From Flavobacterium lacustre (GTDB lineage Bacteria > Bacteroidota > Bacteroidia > Flavobacteriales > Flavobacteriaceae), in assembly GCF_027474525.2 (NCBI RefSeq), contig NZ_CP114882.2, positions 1,116,001 to 1,180,000 of the forward strand: DNA of 64,000 nt, written 5' to 3'. The notes under the pieces were generated by a model. The model worked only from the letters and a program-made list of their open reading frames with translations, was not told the origin of the DNA and ran no database searches. This document shows positions 17,473-26,551 of the stretch, piece by piece. Every line of letters begins with the position of its first letter. The first letter of the stretch is position 1. The position numbers and the translations under genes were made by a program.

Positions 17473-19536
17473 ATGAAAAAATTATTTGCTAAACGCTTTA
17501 TTTTTGTGATTCCTGCAATTGTTTGGTTGTCGGACAGTCAGGCGCAAACCGTTGTAAAACCAACAGAACCGGGGATTAATGTTACATTTATGGATAAAAG
17601 TGTAAAGCCCAATACTGATTTCTTCCGTTTTGTAAATGGAACCTGGTTGAATCAAACGGAAATACCAAATGATCGAACTTCTTGGGGAAGTTTTAATGAG
17701 TTATTGAAAAAAACCGATAAAGATGCGTTAACCATCTTGAAAGAAGCGGCAAATAATCCTGTTTATAAATCGAATACCGATCAAGGAAAAGCGGTTAATC
17801 TTTTTAAATCGATTTTAGATACGGTTGCCAGAAATAAAGAAGGAATTGCGCCATTAAAACCGTATTTAGCCAAAATTGATAAGGTAAAAACCATTCAGGA
17901 TGTACAATCACTTTTGATAGAAATGGAACCTATCGGCGGGATTGGATTTTTTGGTCTGTACATTGGAGCCGATGATAAAAACAGCGATAAAAACGCTGTG
18001 AATTTAGGCGTTGGAAGATTGGGTTTGTCTGATAAAGATTATTATTCTTCAGAGGATAAAGATTCTAAAGAAAAGAAGGCTAAATATGAACTTCATATCG
18101 CTAAAATGTTAGGGTTTATTGGCGAAAGTCCAGCTGTAGCAAAAGCAAATGCAAGTAGAATAATAGCATTAGAAACCGCACTTTCTAACCCAAGATTAGA
18201 CCGTGTGGAAAGTAGAGACAGCCGTTTGCAATACAACCCAATGACGGTTGCCGATTTACAAAAAATAACGCCGGCGATTAATTGGAATGCTTATTTTTCC
18301 GGAATTGGGCTCCCAAAATTAGATACAATTATTGTTTCTCAACCGCGATACATGAAGGCTTTGCAAACTATTTTTACAGAAAATAAAGTTGCCGATTGGA
18401 AAGCCTATATGCGTTGGACTTTGTTAAACGCATCCACAGGAAAATTATCCACGGATATCGAAGCCGCTAATTTTGATTTTTACGGTAAAACTTTAACTGG
18501 CGCCATTAAACAAAGACCCAGAGAAGATAAAGCGCTGCAAACCGTAAATAATACTATCGGAGAAGCTTTAGGGAAATTATATGTAGAAAAAATGTTTCCG
18601 GCTGAAGCCAAAGCCAAAGCGGAAAAAATGATCAAAAATGTAGTTTTGGCCTATCAAAACAGAATTAATAATCTGACTTGGATGTCGCCTGAAACGAAAG
18701 TAAAAGCGATTGAAAAATTAAATAAAATCACCATTAAAATTGGTTATCCTGATAAATGGAAAGACTATTCTGCTTTAGTAATCACCAGTCCGTCAGAAGG
18801 AGGAAGTTATTACAAAAACATGCAGAACCTTTCCCGTTGGACATTCCAGGAAGATTTAGACAAACTTTCTAAACCAGTTGATAAAACCGAATGGGGAATG
18901 TCGCCACAAACGGTGAATGCCTATTACAATCCTTCGTATAACGAAATTGTATTTCCGGCAGCAATTTTACAACCGCCTTTTTACAATTATAATGCGGACG
19001 AAGCTGTAAATTATGGCGGAATCGGAGCCGTAATTGGTCACGAAATTTCTCATGGATTTGATGATTCCGGAGCACGTTACAATGCCGATGGAAACTTGGT
19101 AGATTGGTGGACTGCCGATGATTTAAAACAATTTACAGTGCTTGGAACAGCTCTTGCAAATCAATACAGCGCATTAGAGCCTTTGCCGGGGATTCATGTA
19201 GACGGGAAATTTACACTTGGAGAAAATATTGGCGATTTAGGTGGTGTTAATGCTGCTTACGACGGTTTGCAATTGTATTTAAAAGAAAACGGAAATCCAG
19301 GATTAATAGATGGTTATACGCCAGAACAGCGATTCTTTATTTCTTGGGCAACCGTTTGGAGAACTAAAATGCGTGACGAAGCAATTAAAAATCAAGTAAA
19401 AACCGATCCACATTCTCCGGGAATGTATCGTGCTTATGTGCCGGTGCAAAACATTGATGCTTTCTATAATGCATTTGATATAAAATCAGGTGACGGAATG
19501 TACATTGCACCAGAGAAAAGAGTAAAAATTTGGTAA
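17473..19536 (+). CDS. M13-family (neprilysin-like) metallopeptidase
   Basis: The 687-residue protein has a Sec signal peptide (MKKLFAKRFIFVIPAIVWLS, cleavage after SQAQ). The zinc site is HEISH with downstream glutamate in GENIGDLGG, and the family motif NAYYNPSYNEIVFPA precedes it. PepO-like enzymes cut oligopeptides in the periplasm or outside. ATG 17473 is chosen because it begins a clean signal peptide; the 22-residue extension to 17407 would bury it. A strong hairpin terminator follows. Confidence 0.93.
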   Translation: MKKLFAKRFIFVIPAIVWLSDSQAQTVVKPTEPGINVTFMDKSVKPNTDFFRFVNGTWLNQTEIPNDRTSWGSFNELLKKTDKDALTILKEAANNPVYKSNTDQGKAVNLFKSILDTVARNKEGIAPLKPYLAKIDKVKTIQDVQSLLIEMEPIGGIGFFGLYIGADDKNSDKNAVNLGVGRLGLSDKDYYSSEDKDSKEKKAKYELHIAKMLGFIGESPAVAKANASRIIALETALSNPRLDRVESRDSRLQYNPMTVADLQKITPAINWNAYFSGIGLPKLDTIIVSQPRYMKALQTIFTENKVADWKAYMRWTLLNASTGKLSTDIEAANFDFYGKTLTGAIKQRPREDKALQTVNNTIGEALGKLYVEKMFPAEAKAKAEKMIKNVVLAYQNRINNLTWMSPETKVKAIEKLNKITIKIGYPDKWKDYSALVITSPSEGGSYYKNMQNLSRWTFQEDLDKLSKPVDKTEWGMSPQTVNAYYNPSYNEIVFPAAILQPPFYNYNADEAVNYGGIGAVIGHEISHGFDDSGARYNADGNLVDWWTADDLKQFTVLGTALANQYSALEPLPGIHVDGKFTLGENIGDLGGVNAAYDGLQLYLKENGNPGLIDGYTPEQRFFISWATVWRTKMRDEAIKNQVKTDPHSPGMYRAYVPVQNIDAFYNAFDIKSGDGMYIAPEKRVKIW

Positions 19537-19560
19537 TATTATCAATTTGTAAAAACAAAA

Positions 19561-19588
19561 AACCATTCGAATAAACGAATGGTTTTTT
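19561..19588. terminator. Bidirectional terminator after M13 peptidase
   Basis: Arms AACCATTCG (19561-19569) and CGAATGGTT (19576-19584) with a 6-nt loop, flanked by A-run on the left and T-run on the right. It separates convergent genes (M13 peptidase on plus, cytochrome c on minus). Confidence 0.85.
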
Positions 19589-19615
19589 TGTTTTAATAAT
19601 AAATGTACGCAGAGG

Positions 19616-20020
19616 TTATTTCAAACTAGAGTAAACATAAGCTTCCAAAGCTTTCAATTCTTCCTCAGACATCGTTTTTGTGATGGCAAAATTAGCTTTC
19701 ATTACTTCATATTGAGTAGGATCGACTAATGCTTCTCCTTCGCCTTTTAAGAACGAAATCATATCTCCGTTTTTCTCTTTGTAGATTTTGGCAATATCTT
19801 GCAGGCTTGGGCCAATAAGTTTTGCATCTGTTTTGTGACAAGCAATGCACGTTCCTTTTCCTTCAAAAATTTCTTTTCCTAATGCTTCCGGAGTTTTTAT
19901 TTCGGCAGTAGTTTTTTCGGTTGGTTCTGAAGTTTCGGTTGGTTTTCCAAAAGATTCTTCGCTTTCTTTTTTACAGGAAATAAATGCTAAAACGGATAAT
20001 ACGTATACAATTTTTTTCAT
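19616..20020 (-). CDS. Lipoprotein monoheme cytochrome c
   Basis: The 134-residue protein has a lipoprotein signal with lipobox FISC (about residue 17), a Glu/Thr-rich linker of about 35 residues and a cytochrome c domain with heme-binding CIACH and a distal methionine in VMKANFAITKTMSEEEL. It should be an envelope-anchored electron carrier. It is the last gene of the heme operon, 11 nt after hemB, which places a heme consumer with heme makers. Confidence 0.88.
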   Translation of the reverse strand: MKKIVYVLSVLAFISCKKESEESFGKPTETSEPTEKTTAEIKTPEALGKEIFEGKGTCIACHKTDAKLIGPSLQDIAKIYKEKNGDMISFLKGEGEALVDPTQYEVMKANFAITKTMSEEELKALEAYVYSSLK

Positions 20021-20031
20021 GAGACTAGTTA

Positions 20032-21024
20032 TTATTTGTTTAAAAGTATCGCAGCTTCTTTAGCAAAATAAGTCGAAATTAAACTGGCTCCAGCACGTTT
20101 GATGCACATTAATTGTTCCATCATAATCTTGTCATTGTCTAACCAACCTCTTTCGGCAGCAGCTTTGATCATTGCATATTCACCCGAAACGTGGTATACT
20201 GTTACAGGTACATTTACCGCGTTTTTAATCTCGCGAACGATGTCTAAATACGCAATTCCAGGTTTTACCATAACCATATCAGCCCCTTCTTCAACATCCC
20301 ATAATGCTTCTTTGATGGCTTCAATACGATTGGCATAATCCATTTGGTAGGTTTTTTTGTCTTTTGGAATTTCTGTAGAATCTACCGGTGCGCTGTCTAA
20401 TGCATCACGGAACGGTCCGTAAAATGCGGAAGCGTACTTAGCGGAATAGCTCATGATTCCAACATTTTCAAATCCTGCCGCATCCAATCCTTGGCGCAAA
20501 CGCAATACGCGTCCGTCCATCATATCTGAAGGCGCTACAAAATCGGCTCCAGCCTGAGCGTGAGAAACAGCCATTTTTACCAAAGCATCATTTGTTGGGT
20601 CATTTGCAACATCTCCTTTTTCAATGATTCCGTCATGACCATAAATAGAATACGGGTCTAAAGCCACATCAGGCATAACAATCATTTCCGGACAAGCGGC
20701 TTTTATAGAACGAATGGCGTTTTGCATTAATCCGTCTGGATTCCATGCTTCTTTCCCGGTATTATCTTTCAGATTTTCGCTGACTTTCACGTAAATATTC
20801 ACCGCACGAATGCCTAAAGCAAATAATTCTTGAATTTCTTTTACGGTTAAATCGATCGAACGACGAAATATTCCTGGCATTGAAGCAATTTCCGCTTGAT
20901 AATTTTCGCCTTCAGCAATAAACATGGGAAACATGAAATCACTTGGACTTAATGTCGTTTCACGAACTAAACTTCGGATGGATTCGTTTGTTCTTAATCT
21001 TCTGCCTCTGTGTAATGGGAACAT
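20032..21024 (-). CDS. hemB: Porphobilinogen synthase
   Basis: The 330-residue enzyme condenses two 5-aminolevulinates to porphobilinogen. Active-site features include the lysine region ADMVMVKPGIAYLDI and the YSAKYASAFYGPFRDA segment with its Schiff-base partner lysine. The metal-site region DVALDPYS lacks the three-cysteine zinc cluster, as in Mg-dependent HemB forms. Length is normal. The gap of 99 nt to hemF holds a perfect 18-bp inverted repeat. Confidence 0.97.
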   Translation of the reverse strand: MFPLHRGRRLRTNESIRSLVRETTLSPSDFMFPMFIAEGENYQAEIASMPGIFRRSIDLTVKEIQELFALGIRAVNIYVKVSENLKDNTGKEAWNPDGLMQNAIRSIKAACPEMIVMPDVALDPYSIYGHDGIIEKGDVANDPTNDALVKMAVSHAQAGADFVAPSDMMDGRVLRLRQGLDAAGFENVGIMSYSAKYASAFYGPFRDALDSAPVDSTEIPKDKKTYQMDYANRIEAIKEALWDVEEGADMVMVKPGIAYLDIVREIKNAVNVPVTVYHVSGEYAMIKAAAERGWLDNDKIMMEQLMCIKRAGASLISTYFAKEAAILLNK

Positions 21025-21062
21025 ATGTTTTCGTTTAAAGTTGAACTTTAATTTATTTTTTG

Positions 21063-21116
21063 AACCATTAAGAAATTAAGATTTATTAAGGTTTTAAACT
21101 TAATTTCTTAATGGTT
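21063..21116. terminator. Perfect 18-bp inverted repeat between hemF and hemB
   Basis: Arms AACCATTAAGAAATTAAG (21063-21080) and its exact complement (21099-21116) enclose an 18-nt spacer. It lies just past the hemF stop on minus and could be a terminator or attenuator inside the heme operon, although it lacks a GC-rich core. Confidence 0.5.
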
Positions 21117-21123
21117 AAACTAT

Positions 21124-22026
21124 TTAAATCCAATTTCTTGGGTTTTCTAGTACGTTTATTAATTTTTCTTCCTCGCTTCCAACTTCTGCATGATGGTCGT
21201 ACACCCATTGCACATGTGGCGGTAAACTCATCAAAATACTTTCGATTCTTCCGTTGGTTTTTAGACCAAATAAAGTGCCTTTGTCGTGTACCAAATTAAA
21301 TTCCACATAACGACCACGACGGATTTCCTGCCAGGTTCTTTGTTCTGGAGAATACGGTAAATTTTTTCTTTTTTCTACAATTGGAACATACGCTTGAAGG
21401 AAACTATTGCCAACTTCGGTTACAAAGTTGTACCAATCTTGCATTGACATCGCATCTGTTGCTTTGCAATAATCAAAAAATAATCCGCCAATTCCACGGG
21501 CTTCATTGCGATGCGCATTCCAAAAATAGGCATCACATTGTTTTTTGTATTTTGGATAAAACTCCGGATTGTGTCTGTCACAAGCGGTTTTACAGGTTTG
21601 ATGAAAATGAATTGCATCTTCTTCAAACAGATAATAAGGTGTCAAATCTTGTCCACCGCCAAACCATTGCTGGATTACATTTCCGTTGTCATCGTACATT
21701 TCGAAATAACGCCAATTCGCGTGAACGGTTGGTGTCATTGGATTTTTTGGATGCAAAACCAAACTCAATCCACAGGCAAAAAAATCAGCTTCGCCTACAT
21801 TGAACATCTTTTGCATAGCTTCCGGTAATTTCCCGTGAACGGCCGAAATATTGACACCGCCTTTTTCGAAAACTACTCCGTTTTCAATTACGCGTGTTCT
21901 TCCGCCTCCGCCTTCCGGACGTTTCCAAATATCCTCACGGAATTTGGCTTGACCATCAGACGCTTCTAATCCTGCACAGATTTGGTCTTGAAGGTTTTGT
22001 ATGTAGCTGTAAAATTGTTCTTTCAT
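21124..22026 (-). CDS. hemF: Oxygen-dependent coproporphyrinogen III oxidase
   Basis: The 300-residue enzyme converts coproporphyrinogen III to protoporphyrinogen IX using O2. Family motifs include EGGGGRTRVI, HANWRYFEMY, WFGGGQDLTPYYL and RGRYVEFNLVHDKGT. Length matches HemF. Its ATG overlaps the stop of the upstream orphan gene as TAATG. Presence of HemF with HemJ (28613) indicates an aerobic route through protoporphyrinogen IX. Confidence 0.97.
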   Translation of the reverse strand: MKEQFYSYIQNLQDQICAGLEASDGQAKFREDIWKRPEGGGGRTRVIENGVVFEKGGVNISAVHGKLPEAMQKMFNVGEADFFACGLSLVLHPKNPMTPTVHANWRYFEMYDDNGNVIQQWFGGGQDLTPYYLFEEDAIHFHQTCKTACDRHNPEFYPKYKKQCDAYFWNAHRNEARGIGGLFFDYCKATDAMSMQDWYNFVTEVGNSFLQAYVPIVEKRKNLPYSPEQRTWQEIRRGRYVEFNLVHDKGTLFGLKTNGRIESILMSLPPHVQWVYDHHAEVGSEEEKLINVLENPRNWI

Positions 22027-22406
22027 TATAAATTTGCTTTTGCAGCAGCTAATTTTTTAAATATTTCAAACGAAAAAATCTTGCTTTCTTGTTGAACATA
22101 ATCGTAAATGGCAATTGCTTTTTCTTGAAAATCAAATTGACTTTCTTTCGAAAATGCCAACAAAAAATCGGCAAATAATTCGAAATGATTCCAATCAAAA
22201 TGAAGACGTTCCAAGTGGGTAATCAATTCTTTTTCGTCGAAATCACGAAGACTTTCGACATTCATTCCCAAATCTTTTAATTCATTTTCGAGATACAGGA
22301 GGTCTTCTAAATTCCAAAACTTAGGAGCGAAAGTCAGTGAATGCAACACCTTTAGAATGTTGTCTATTCGGATGCTTTCCTGATCTCGTAATCCTTTGTT
22401 TAGCAT
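22026..22406 (-). CDS. Orphan protein within the heme operon
   Basis: A 126-residue protein that I do not recognise. It is predicted to be mostly helical, acidic and rich in aromatic residues (for example FDWNHFELFADFLL), with no signal peptide, membrane helix or cysteine motif. It lies 12 nt after hemE and overlaps the hemF start by 1 nt, so it is read and probably translated with these genes. A role as partner or regulator of a heme enzyme is inferred from position only. Confidence 0.8.
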   Translation of the reverse strand: MLNKGLRDQESIRIDNILKVLHSLTFAPKFWNLEDLLYLENELKDLGMNVESLRDFDEKELITHLERLHFDWNHFELFADFLLAFSKESQFDFQEKAIAIYDYVQQESKIFSFEIFKKLAAAKANL

Positions 22407-22418
22407 TTTTAAATCTAA

Positions 22419-23444
22419 TTATTGATTGTATTCTTTCACCGCATCAATAAATGCTTTTGCGTGATCCACAGGAATATTTGGTAAAATTCCGTGACCTAAA
22501 TTCACGATGTATTTGTCTTTTCCGAATTCGTCAATCATTTCATGAACCATTTTCTTAATTACCGGAATCGGAGAAAGCAAACGACTAGGATCAAAATTTC
22601 CCTGTAACGTGATGTTTCCACCAGACAAGTATCTGGCATTTCGTGGAGAACAAGTCCAGTCAACTCCTAAAGCAGAAGCCTTACTTTTTCCCATTTCGCC
22701 AAGCGCAAACCAACATCCTTTTCCGAAAACAATAACCGGAGCATCATCTGCCAAAGCTTCTACGATTTGGTTGATGTATTTCCAAGAGAATTCCTGATAA
22801 TCAACCGGAGAAAGCATTCCGCCCCAAGAGTCAAAAATTTGAACGGCATTTACTCCCGCTTTTACTTTTTCTTTTAAATATAAAATAGTGGTATCCGTAA
22901 TTTTTTGCAATAAAACATGTGCTGCTTCCGGATATTGGAAACAAAATCCTTTGGCCATATCAAAACTTTTAGACCCTTTTCCTTCCACAGCGTAACAGAA
23001 AATCGTCCAAGGTGAACCAGCGAAACCAATTAATGGTACTTCGTCATTCAACATTTCTTTGGTCAACTTGATAGCGTCAAAAACGTATCCTAATGTTTCA
23101 TTTACATCTGGAACGATTACTTTTTCGACATCCTGAATCGTACGAATTGGATTGGGTAAAAACGGACCAAAACTTTCTTTCATCAAGACTTCGATTCCCA
23201 TAGCTTGTGGTACTACCAAAATATCTGAGAATAAAATTGCTGCATCCGGCGCTATTCTGCGAATGGGTTGAACCGTGATTTCGGCAGCTAATTCCGGAGT
23301 TTGACAACGGGTGAAAAAATCATATTTATCACGTAAAGCGATGAATTCCGGTAAATATCTTCCGGCTTGACGCATCATCCAAACTGGCGGACGTTGTACT
23401 GTTTCTCCTTTTAAGGCGCGTAAAAATAGGTCGTTCTTAATCAT
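22419..23444 (-). CDS. hemE: Uroporphyrinogen decarboxylase
   Basis: The 341-residue enzyme removes four carboxyls from uroporphyrinogen III. The two signatures are [15 protein letters not shown] near residues 20-34 and [16 protein letters not shown] mid-protein. I chose ATG 23444 ([14 protein letters not shown]), which gives the usual length; a start at 23495 would lengthen the protein and overlap hemD. The hemD stop is 22 nt upstream. Confidence 0.97.
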   Translation of the reverse strand: MIKNDLFLRALKGETVQRPPVWMMRQAGRYLPEFIALRDKYDFFTRCQTPELAAEITVQPIRRIAPDAAILFSDILVVPQAMGIEVLMKESFGPFLPNPIRTIQDVEKVIVPDVNETLGYVFDAIKLTKEMLNDEVPLIGFAGSPWTIFCYAVEGKGSKSFDMAKGFCFQYPEAAHVLLQKITDTTILYLKEKVKAGVNAVQIFDSWGGMLSPVDYQEFSWKYINQIVEALADDAPVIVFGKGCWFALGEMGKSKASALGVDWTCSPRNARYLSGGNITLQGNFDPSRLLSPIPVIKKMVHEMIDEFGKDKYIVNLGHGILPNIPVDHAKAFIDAVKEYNQ

Positions 23445-23466
23445 GTGTTTAAATTTAAGCAGGTAG

Positions 23467-24150
23467 CTAGATGCTTTCCGTTTTATAATATTCAATAACT
23501 TCCAAAATCACCTCTTCGATAGTTGGCGTTTCGGCAATTACTATGTTTTTAATTTTTTTTGTTTCTAATGCTGATGCTGTAGTGGTGCCTATGCAAAAGC
23601 AAACTTCATTCTTGATTTTATTATTTGTCAAATAACTTTCAACGCCAGATGGGCTAAAAAATAGAATTCCGTCAAAATTTTCTTGGTCTGATATTTTAAA
23701 AGGCGCAAGAGTTGTTTGATAAACTTCAATTTCGTTAAAAGTTATTCCTGTACTTTTTAATGCTTTAGGTAAAGTCTCTTTGCGCAAATTTCCGCTCAAA
23801 AAAGTATAACTTTCCTTATTGTAAATTAGGGTGATTATTTCGGCTAATTCAGAGGCGTAATCCATGTAAACATCAACTTTAAAACCATGCAATTCAAGCA
23901 ATTCCTTGGTTTTAATGCCTACGCAAAAAACCGGTTTAGTCTTTAAAACTTCCCAACCGTTTTGTTCTATCAAACTTAAAACAGCATTTTGACTGCTAAA
24001 AATTAAGTTGTTGTTGATGGTATTGAGCTCGAAAAGATTATTTTTAATTTCGATGAAATCTTGTTCTAAAAGATCAAAATTAGCGTCAAGAAATACTTTC
24101 CTTTGTTCTGCCGACAATGTTTTGGTGGATAAAATACTGGTTTGGCTCAT
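23467..24150 (-). CDS. hemD: Uroporphyrinogen-III synthase
   Basis: The 227-residue protein has the HemD two-domain layout and the late motif [15 protein letters not shown] followed by [11 protein letters not shown]. It closes hydroxymethylbilane to uroporphyrinogen III. Sequence is divergent, as is normal for HemD, but position between hemC and hemE settles the call. Its ATG overlaps the hemC stop as TAATG. Confidence 0.93.
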   Translation of the reverse strand: MSQTSILSTKTLSAEQRKVFLDANFDLLEQDFIEIKNNLFELNTINNNLIFSSQNAVLSLIEQNGWEVLKTKPVFCVGIKTKELLELHGFKVDVYMDYASELAEIITLIYNKESYTFLSGNLRKETLPKALKSTGITFNEIEVYQTTLAPFKISDQENFDGILFFSPSGVESYLTNNKIKNEVCFCIGTTTASALETKKIKNIVIAETPTIEEVILEVIEYYKTESI

Positions 24151-25067
24151 TATTTCTTCAATGTTTCTTTAATAGATTTCATTAGTGTTGTTCCGCCGTT
24201 TTCTAGAATTTCTTTGGCACAATAAAAACCTAATTTCTTCCAGTCTTGCATTGGAACGGTTTTTTCGATTTCGATTTTTTGTTTCCCATCAATAGAAAAA
24301 AGAACGCCTTTAAACAAAATATCATCTTCAACAAAAGTTGCCAAAGCGCCAATTGGCGCCGTACAACCACCTTCGAGTGTCTTTAAAAACTGTCTTTCGA
24401 TGTGCGTACAAATTTCGGTATCAATGTCATTGAGTTCGTTTAGCGCTTGTCTGGAAAACTCATCATTTGCCATAGCAACCACAAGCATTGCTCCTTGAGC
24501 CGGTGCTGGAATCATCCAATCTAAGTTGATGAAATTCTCCGGTTTCAAATTGATTCTTTCTAATCCAGCTGCTGCAAAAACAGCACCGTTCCAATCGTTT
24601 TCCTGCAATTTTTTCATTCTGGTGTTTACGTTTCCACGCAAATCTACTACGGTATGATTGGGATATTTGTTCCACCATTGCGCTTGACGGCGTAAGCTTC
24701 CGGTGGCAATTGTACCTTTTCCGGTAAGAAAATCAAGGTTTCCTTTGTGGACTAAAATGTCTAAAGTATTAGCTCTTTTAAGAACTGCAGCCTGAACAAT
24801 GCCAATTGGCAAAGCGGTAGGAACGTCCTTCATCGAATGCACGGCAATATCAACTTGACCGTTGATCATAGCAATATCAAGTGTTTTTGTAAAAATTCCA
24901 GTGATTCCTAATTCGTAAAGGGGTTTGTCAAGAAGAAGATCTCCTTGTGATTTTACGGCTATAATTTGGGTTTTATATCCTAAATCATTTAGTTTTTTTT
25001 CTACGGTATGAGCTTGCCAAAGCGCGAGTTCACTATCGCGAGTTCCTATACGTATTGTTTTTGTCAT
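24150..25067 (-). CDS. hemC: Hydroxymethylbilane synthase (porphobilinogen deaminase)
   Basis: The 305-residue enzyme links four porphobilinogens. The N-terminal IRIGTRDSELALWQA motif is classic, GSLRRQAQW supplies substrate-binding arginines, and the dipyrromethane cofactor cysteine is in LEGGCTAPIGA. Length is normal. It overlaps both neighbours (hemA stop and hemD start) by 1 nt. Confidence 0.97.
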   Translation of the reverse strand: MTKTIRIGTRDSELALWQAHTVEKKLNDLGYKTQIIAVKSQGDLLLDKPLYELGITGIFTKTLDIAMINGQVDIAVHSMKDVPTALPIGIVQAAVLKRANTLDILVHKGNLDFLTGKGTIATGSLRRQAQWWNKYPNHTVVDLRGNVNTRMKKLQENDWNGAVFAAAGLERINLKPENFINLDWMIPAPAQGAMLVVAMANDEFSRQALNELNDIDTEICTHIERQFLKTLEGGCTAPIGALATFVEDDILFKGVLFSIDGKQKIEIEKTVPMQDWKKLGFYCAKEILENGGTTLMKSIKETLKK

Positions 25068-26323
25068 TATTTTGCAGTCGCTTGAATTTGGAACACTTTT
25101 TCAATCCATTCGATACTTTCGTCGACCATGGTGTTGTCATCTTTGAGATGATTCGCAAAGTGCGTGGTTATTTTTTGGATAATTCTGTTGCTGATAATTT
25201 CGGCTTGCTCTTCATTAAAATCAACAATTTTTTTGCTTTGAAAATTCAATTCTGAATCTTTAATCGCGTTCAGTTTTTGTTTTAAAGCATGAATGGTTGG
25301 CGCAAATTTTCTTGATTTGGTCCATACCAAAAATTCTTCTTTGATTTCTTCAATAATTGCTTCAGCAGCAGGAATATGTTTTTTTCTGTTTTCTAAAGTT
25401 TCGTCCGTAATCTGAGATAAATGATCCAAGTGAATCAGTGTTACTCCTTCCAAATCTTTAACATTTTCATGAACATTTTTTGGAATAGACAAATCTAAAA
25501 TTAACATTGGTTTTTTTAGATTCAAAATCGCTTTGTCAACCGTAGGGTTTTGAGCGCCGGTTGCTACTACAACTACATCTGCTTTTTGTAATTCGAGATG
25601 CAATTCGGAATAATCTTTAACAATCAGATTCAATTTTCCAGCTAATTTCTCCGCTTTGTCTTTGGTTCTGTTAATTAAAGTGATGTGTTCGTTTTTAGTA
25701 TGTTTTACTAAATTCTCACAGGTATTTCGACCTATTTTTCCGGTTCCGAAAAGTAAAATATTTTTGGATCCAATATTTTCAACGTTTTTAATAATATACT
25801 GTACCGAAGCAAAAGATACGGAGGTTGCACCTGAACTTATTTCGGTTTCGTTTTTAATTTTTTTGCTCGCTTGGATGACAGAATTGATTAATCGGTCTAA
25901 AAAAGTATTTATTAAACCCAGTGATTTCGATTCGGCAAAGCCATTTTTAAGCTGGCTGATGATTTCAAAATCACCTAGAATTTGACTGTCTAAACCTGTT
26001 CCAACCCGAAAAATATGATTTATAGCGTCCTGATTTTTAAAAACATAAGCTACTTTTTGGAATTCTTCCACGGTTCCATGGCTGTTCTCACAAAGCAATT
26101 TGATTAACTGAAACGGATGTTCGGCATAGCCGTATATTTCTGTACGATTACAAGTAGAAGTCACAATCAGACTAGGTATTCCTTCCTTTTTGGCCTGTTC
26201 TAGTAAACGCGTTTTGGCTAAAGCGTCTAAACTAAATTTACCTCTTATTTCGGCATCGGCCTTTTTATAGCTCAATCCAACTGAGTAGAAATAGTGATGT
26301 TTTGCCCCGTGATTATTTTCCAT
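25067..26323 (-). CDS. hemA: Glutamyl-tRNA reductase
   Basis: The 418-residue enzyme reduces glutamyl-tRNA to glutamate-1-semialdehyde, the committed C5-pathway step. The catalytic cysteine is C58 in STCNRTEIYGYAE, and the NADPH-binding segment is LFGTGKIGRNTCENL. First gene of the heme operon, behind a -7 box at 26349-26356. HemA is often a point of heme feedback; the AraC gene is divergent from it across 228 nt. Confidence 0.97.
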   Translation of the reverse strand: MENNHGAKHHYFYSVGLSYKKADAEIRGKFSLDALAKTRLLEQAKKEGIPSLIVTSTCNRTEIYGYAEHPFQLIKLLCENSHGTVEEFQKVAYVFKNQDAINHIFRVGTGLDSQILGDFEIISQLKNGFAESKSLGLINTFLDRLINSVIQASKKIKNETEISSGATSVSFASVQYIIKNVENIGSKNILLFGTGKIGRNTCENLVKHTKNEHITLINRTKDKAEKLAGKLNLIVKDYSELHLELQKADVVVVATGAQNPTVDKAILNLKKPMLILDLSIPKNVHENVKDLEGVTLIHLDHLSQITDETLENRKKHIPAAEAIIEEIKEEFLVWTKSRKFAPTIHALKQKLNAIKDSELNFQSKKIVDFNEEQAEIISNRIIQKITTHFANHLKDDNTMVDESIEWIEKVFQIQATAK

Positions 26324-26348
26324 AAGTACACTTTGACTAAAAGTGAAA

Positions 26349-26356
26349 CAAAACTA
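26349..26356 (-). promoter_or_regulatory. -7 promoter box for hemA
   Basis: On the minus strand TAGTTTTG matches TAnnTTTG and lies 26 nt before the hemA ATG. No convincing -33 element is seen, which would suit an activator-dependent promoter. A small palindrome ACTATA-AC-TATAGT overlaps it. Confidence 0.5.
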
Positions 26357-26482
26357 TAACTATAGTCTTGATAAAAGTAACGCTCAAAGTTCTTTTTGTG
26401 TCGCTCTGTGTTTTTTTGTATTTAAATCGTCATTTAATTGTAAAAACACTTATTTTTGTAGTGAAATCAGGGTGTTTGAATT

Positions 26483-26511
26483 CTTTTATTTAGAGCCGTT
26501 CTAAATAAAAG
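26483..26511. promoter_or_regulatory. Perfect 12-bp palindrome between hemA and AraC gene
   Basis: Arms CTTTTATTTAGA (26483-26494) and TCTAAATAAAAG (26500-26511) enclose GCCGT. The core TTTAGA-n5-TCTAAA repeats the half-sites found before mntH (11334-11349). It lies about 40 nt upstream of the AraC ATG and is a candidate binding site for an iron or heme regulator. Confidence 0.65.
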
Positions 26512-26551
26512 CAATTGTCAAATATCATTTTTTAAATAAAAAAATATCGCT

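Noticed and set aside
26324..26551. Riboswitch or small RNA in the hemA-AraC interval
   Set aside because: Apart from the palindrome and promoter box I see no conserved RNA structure.
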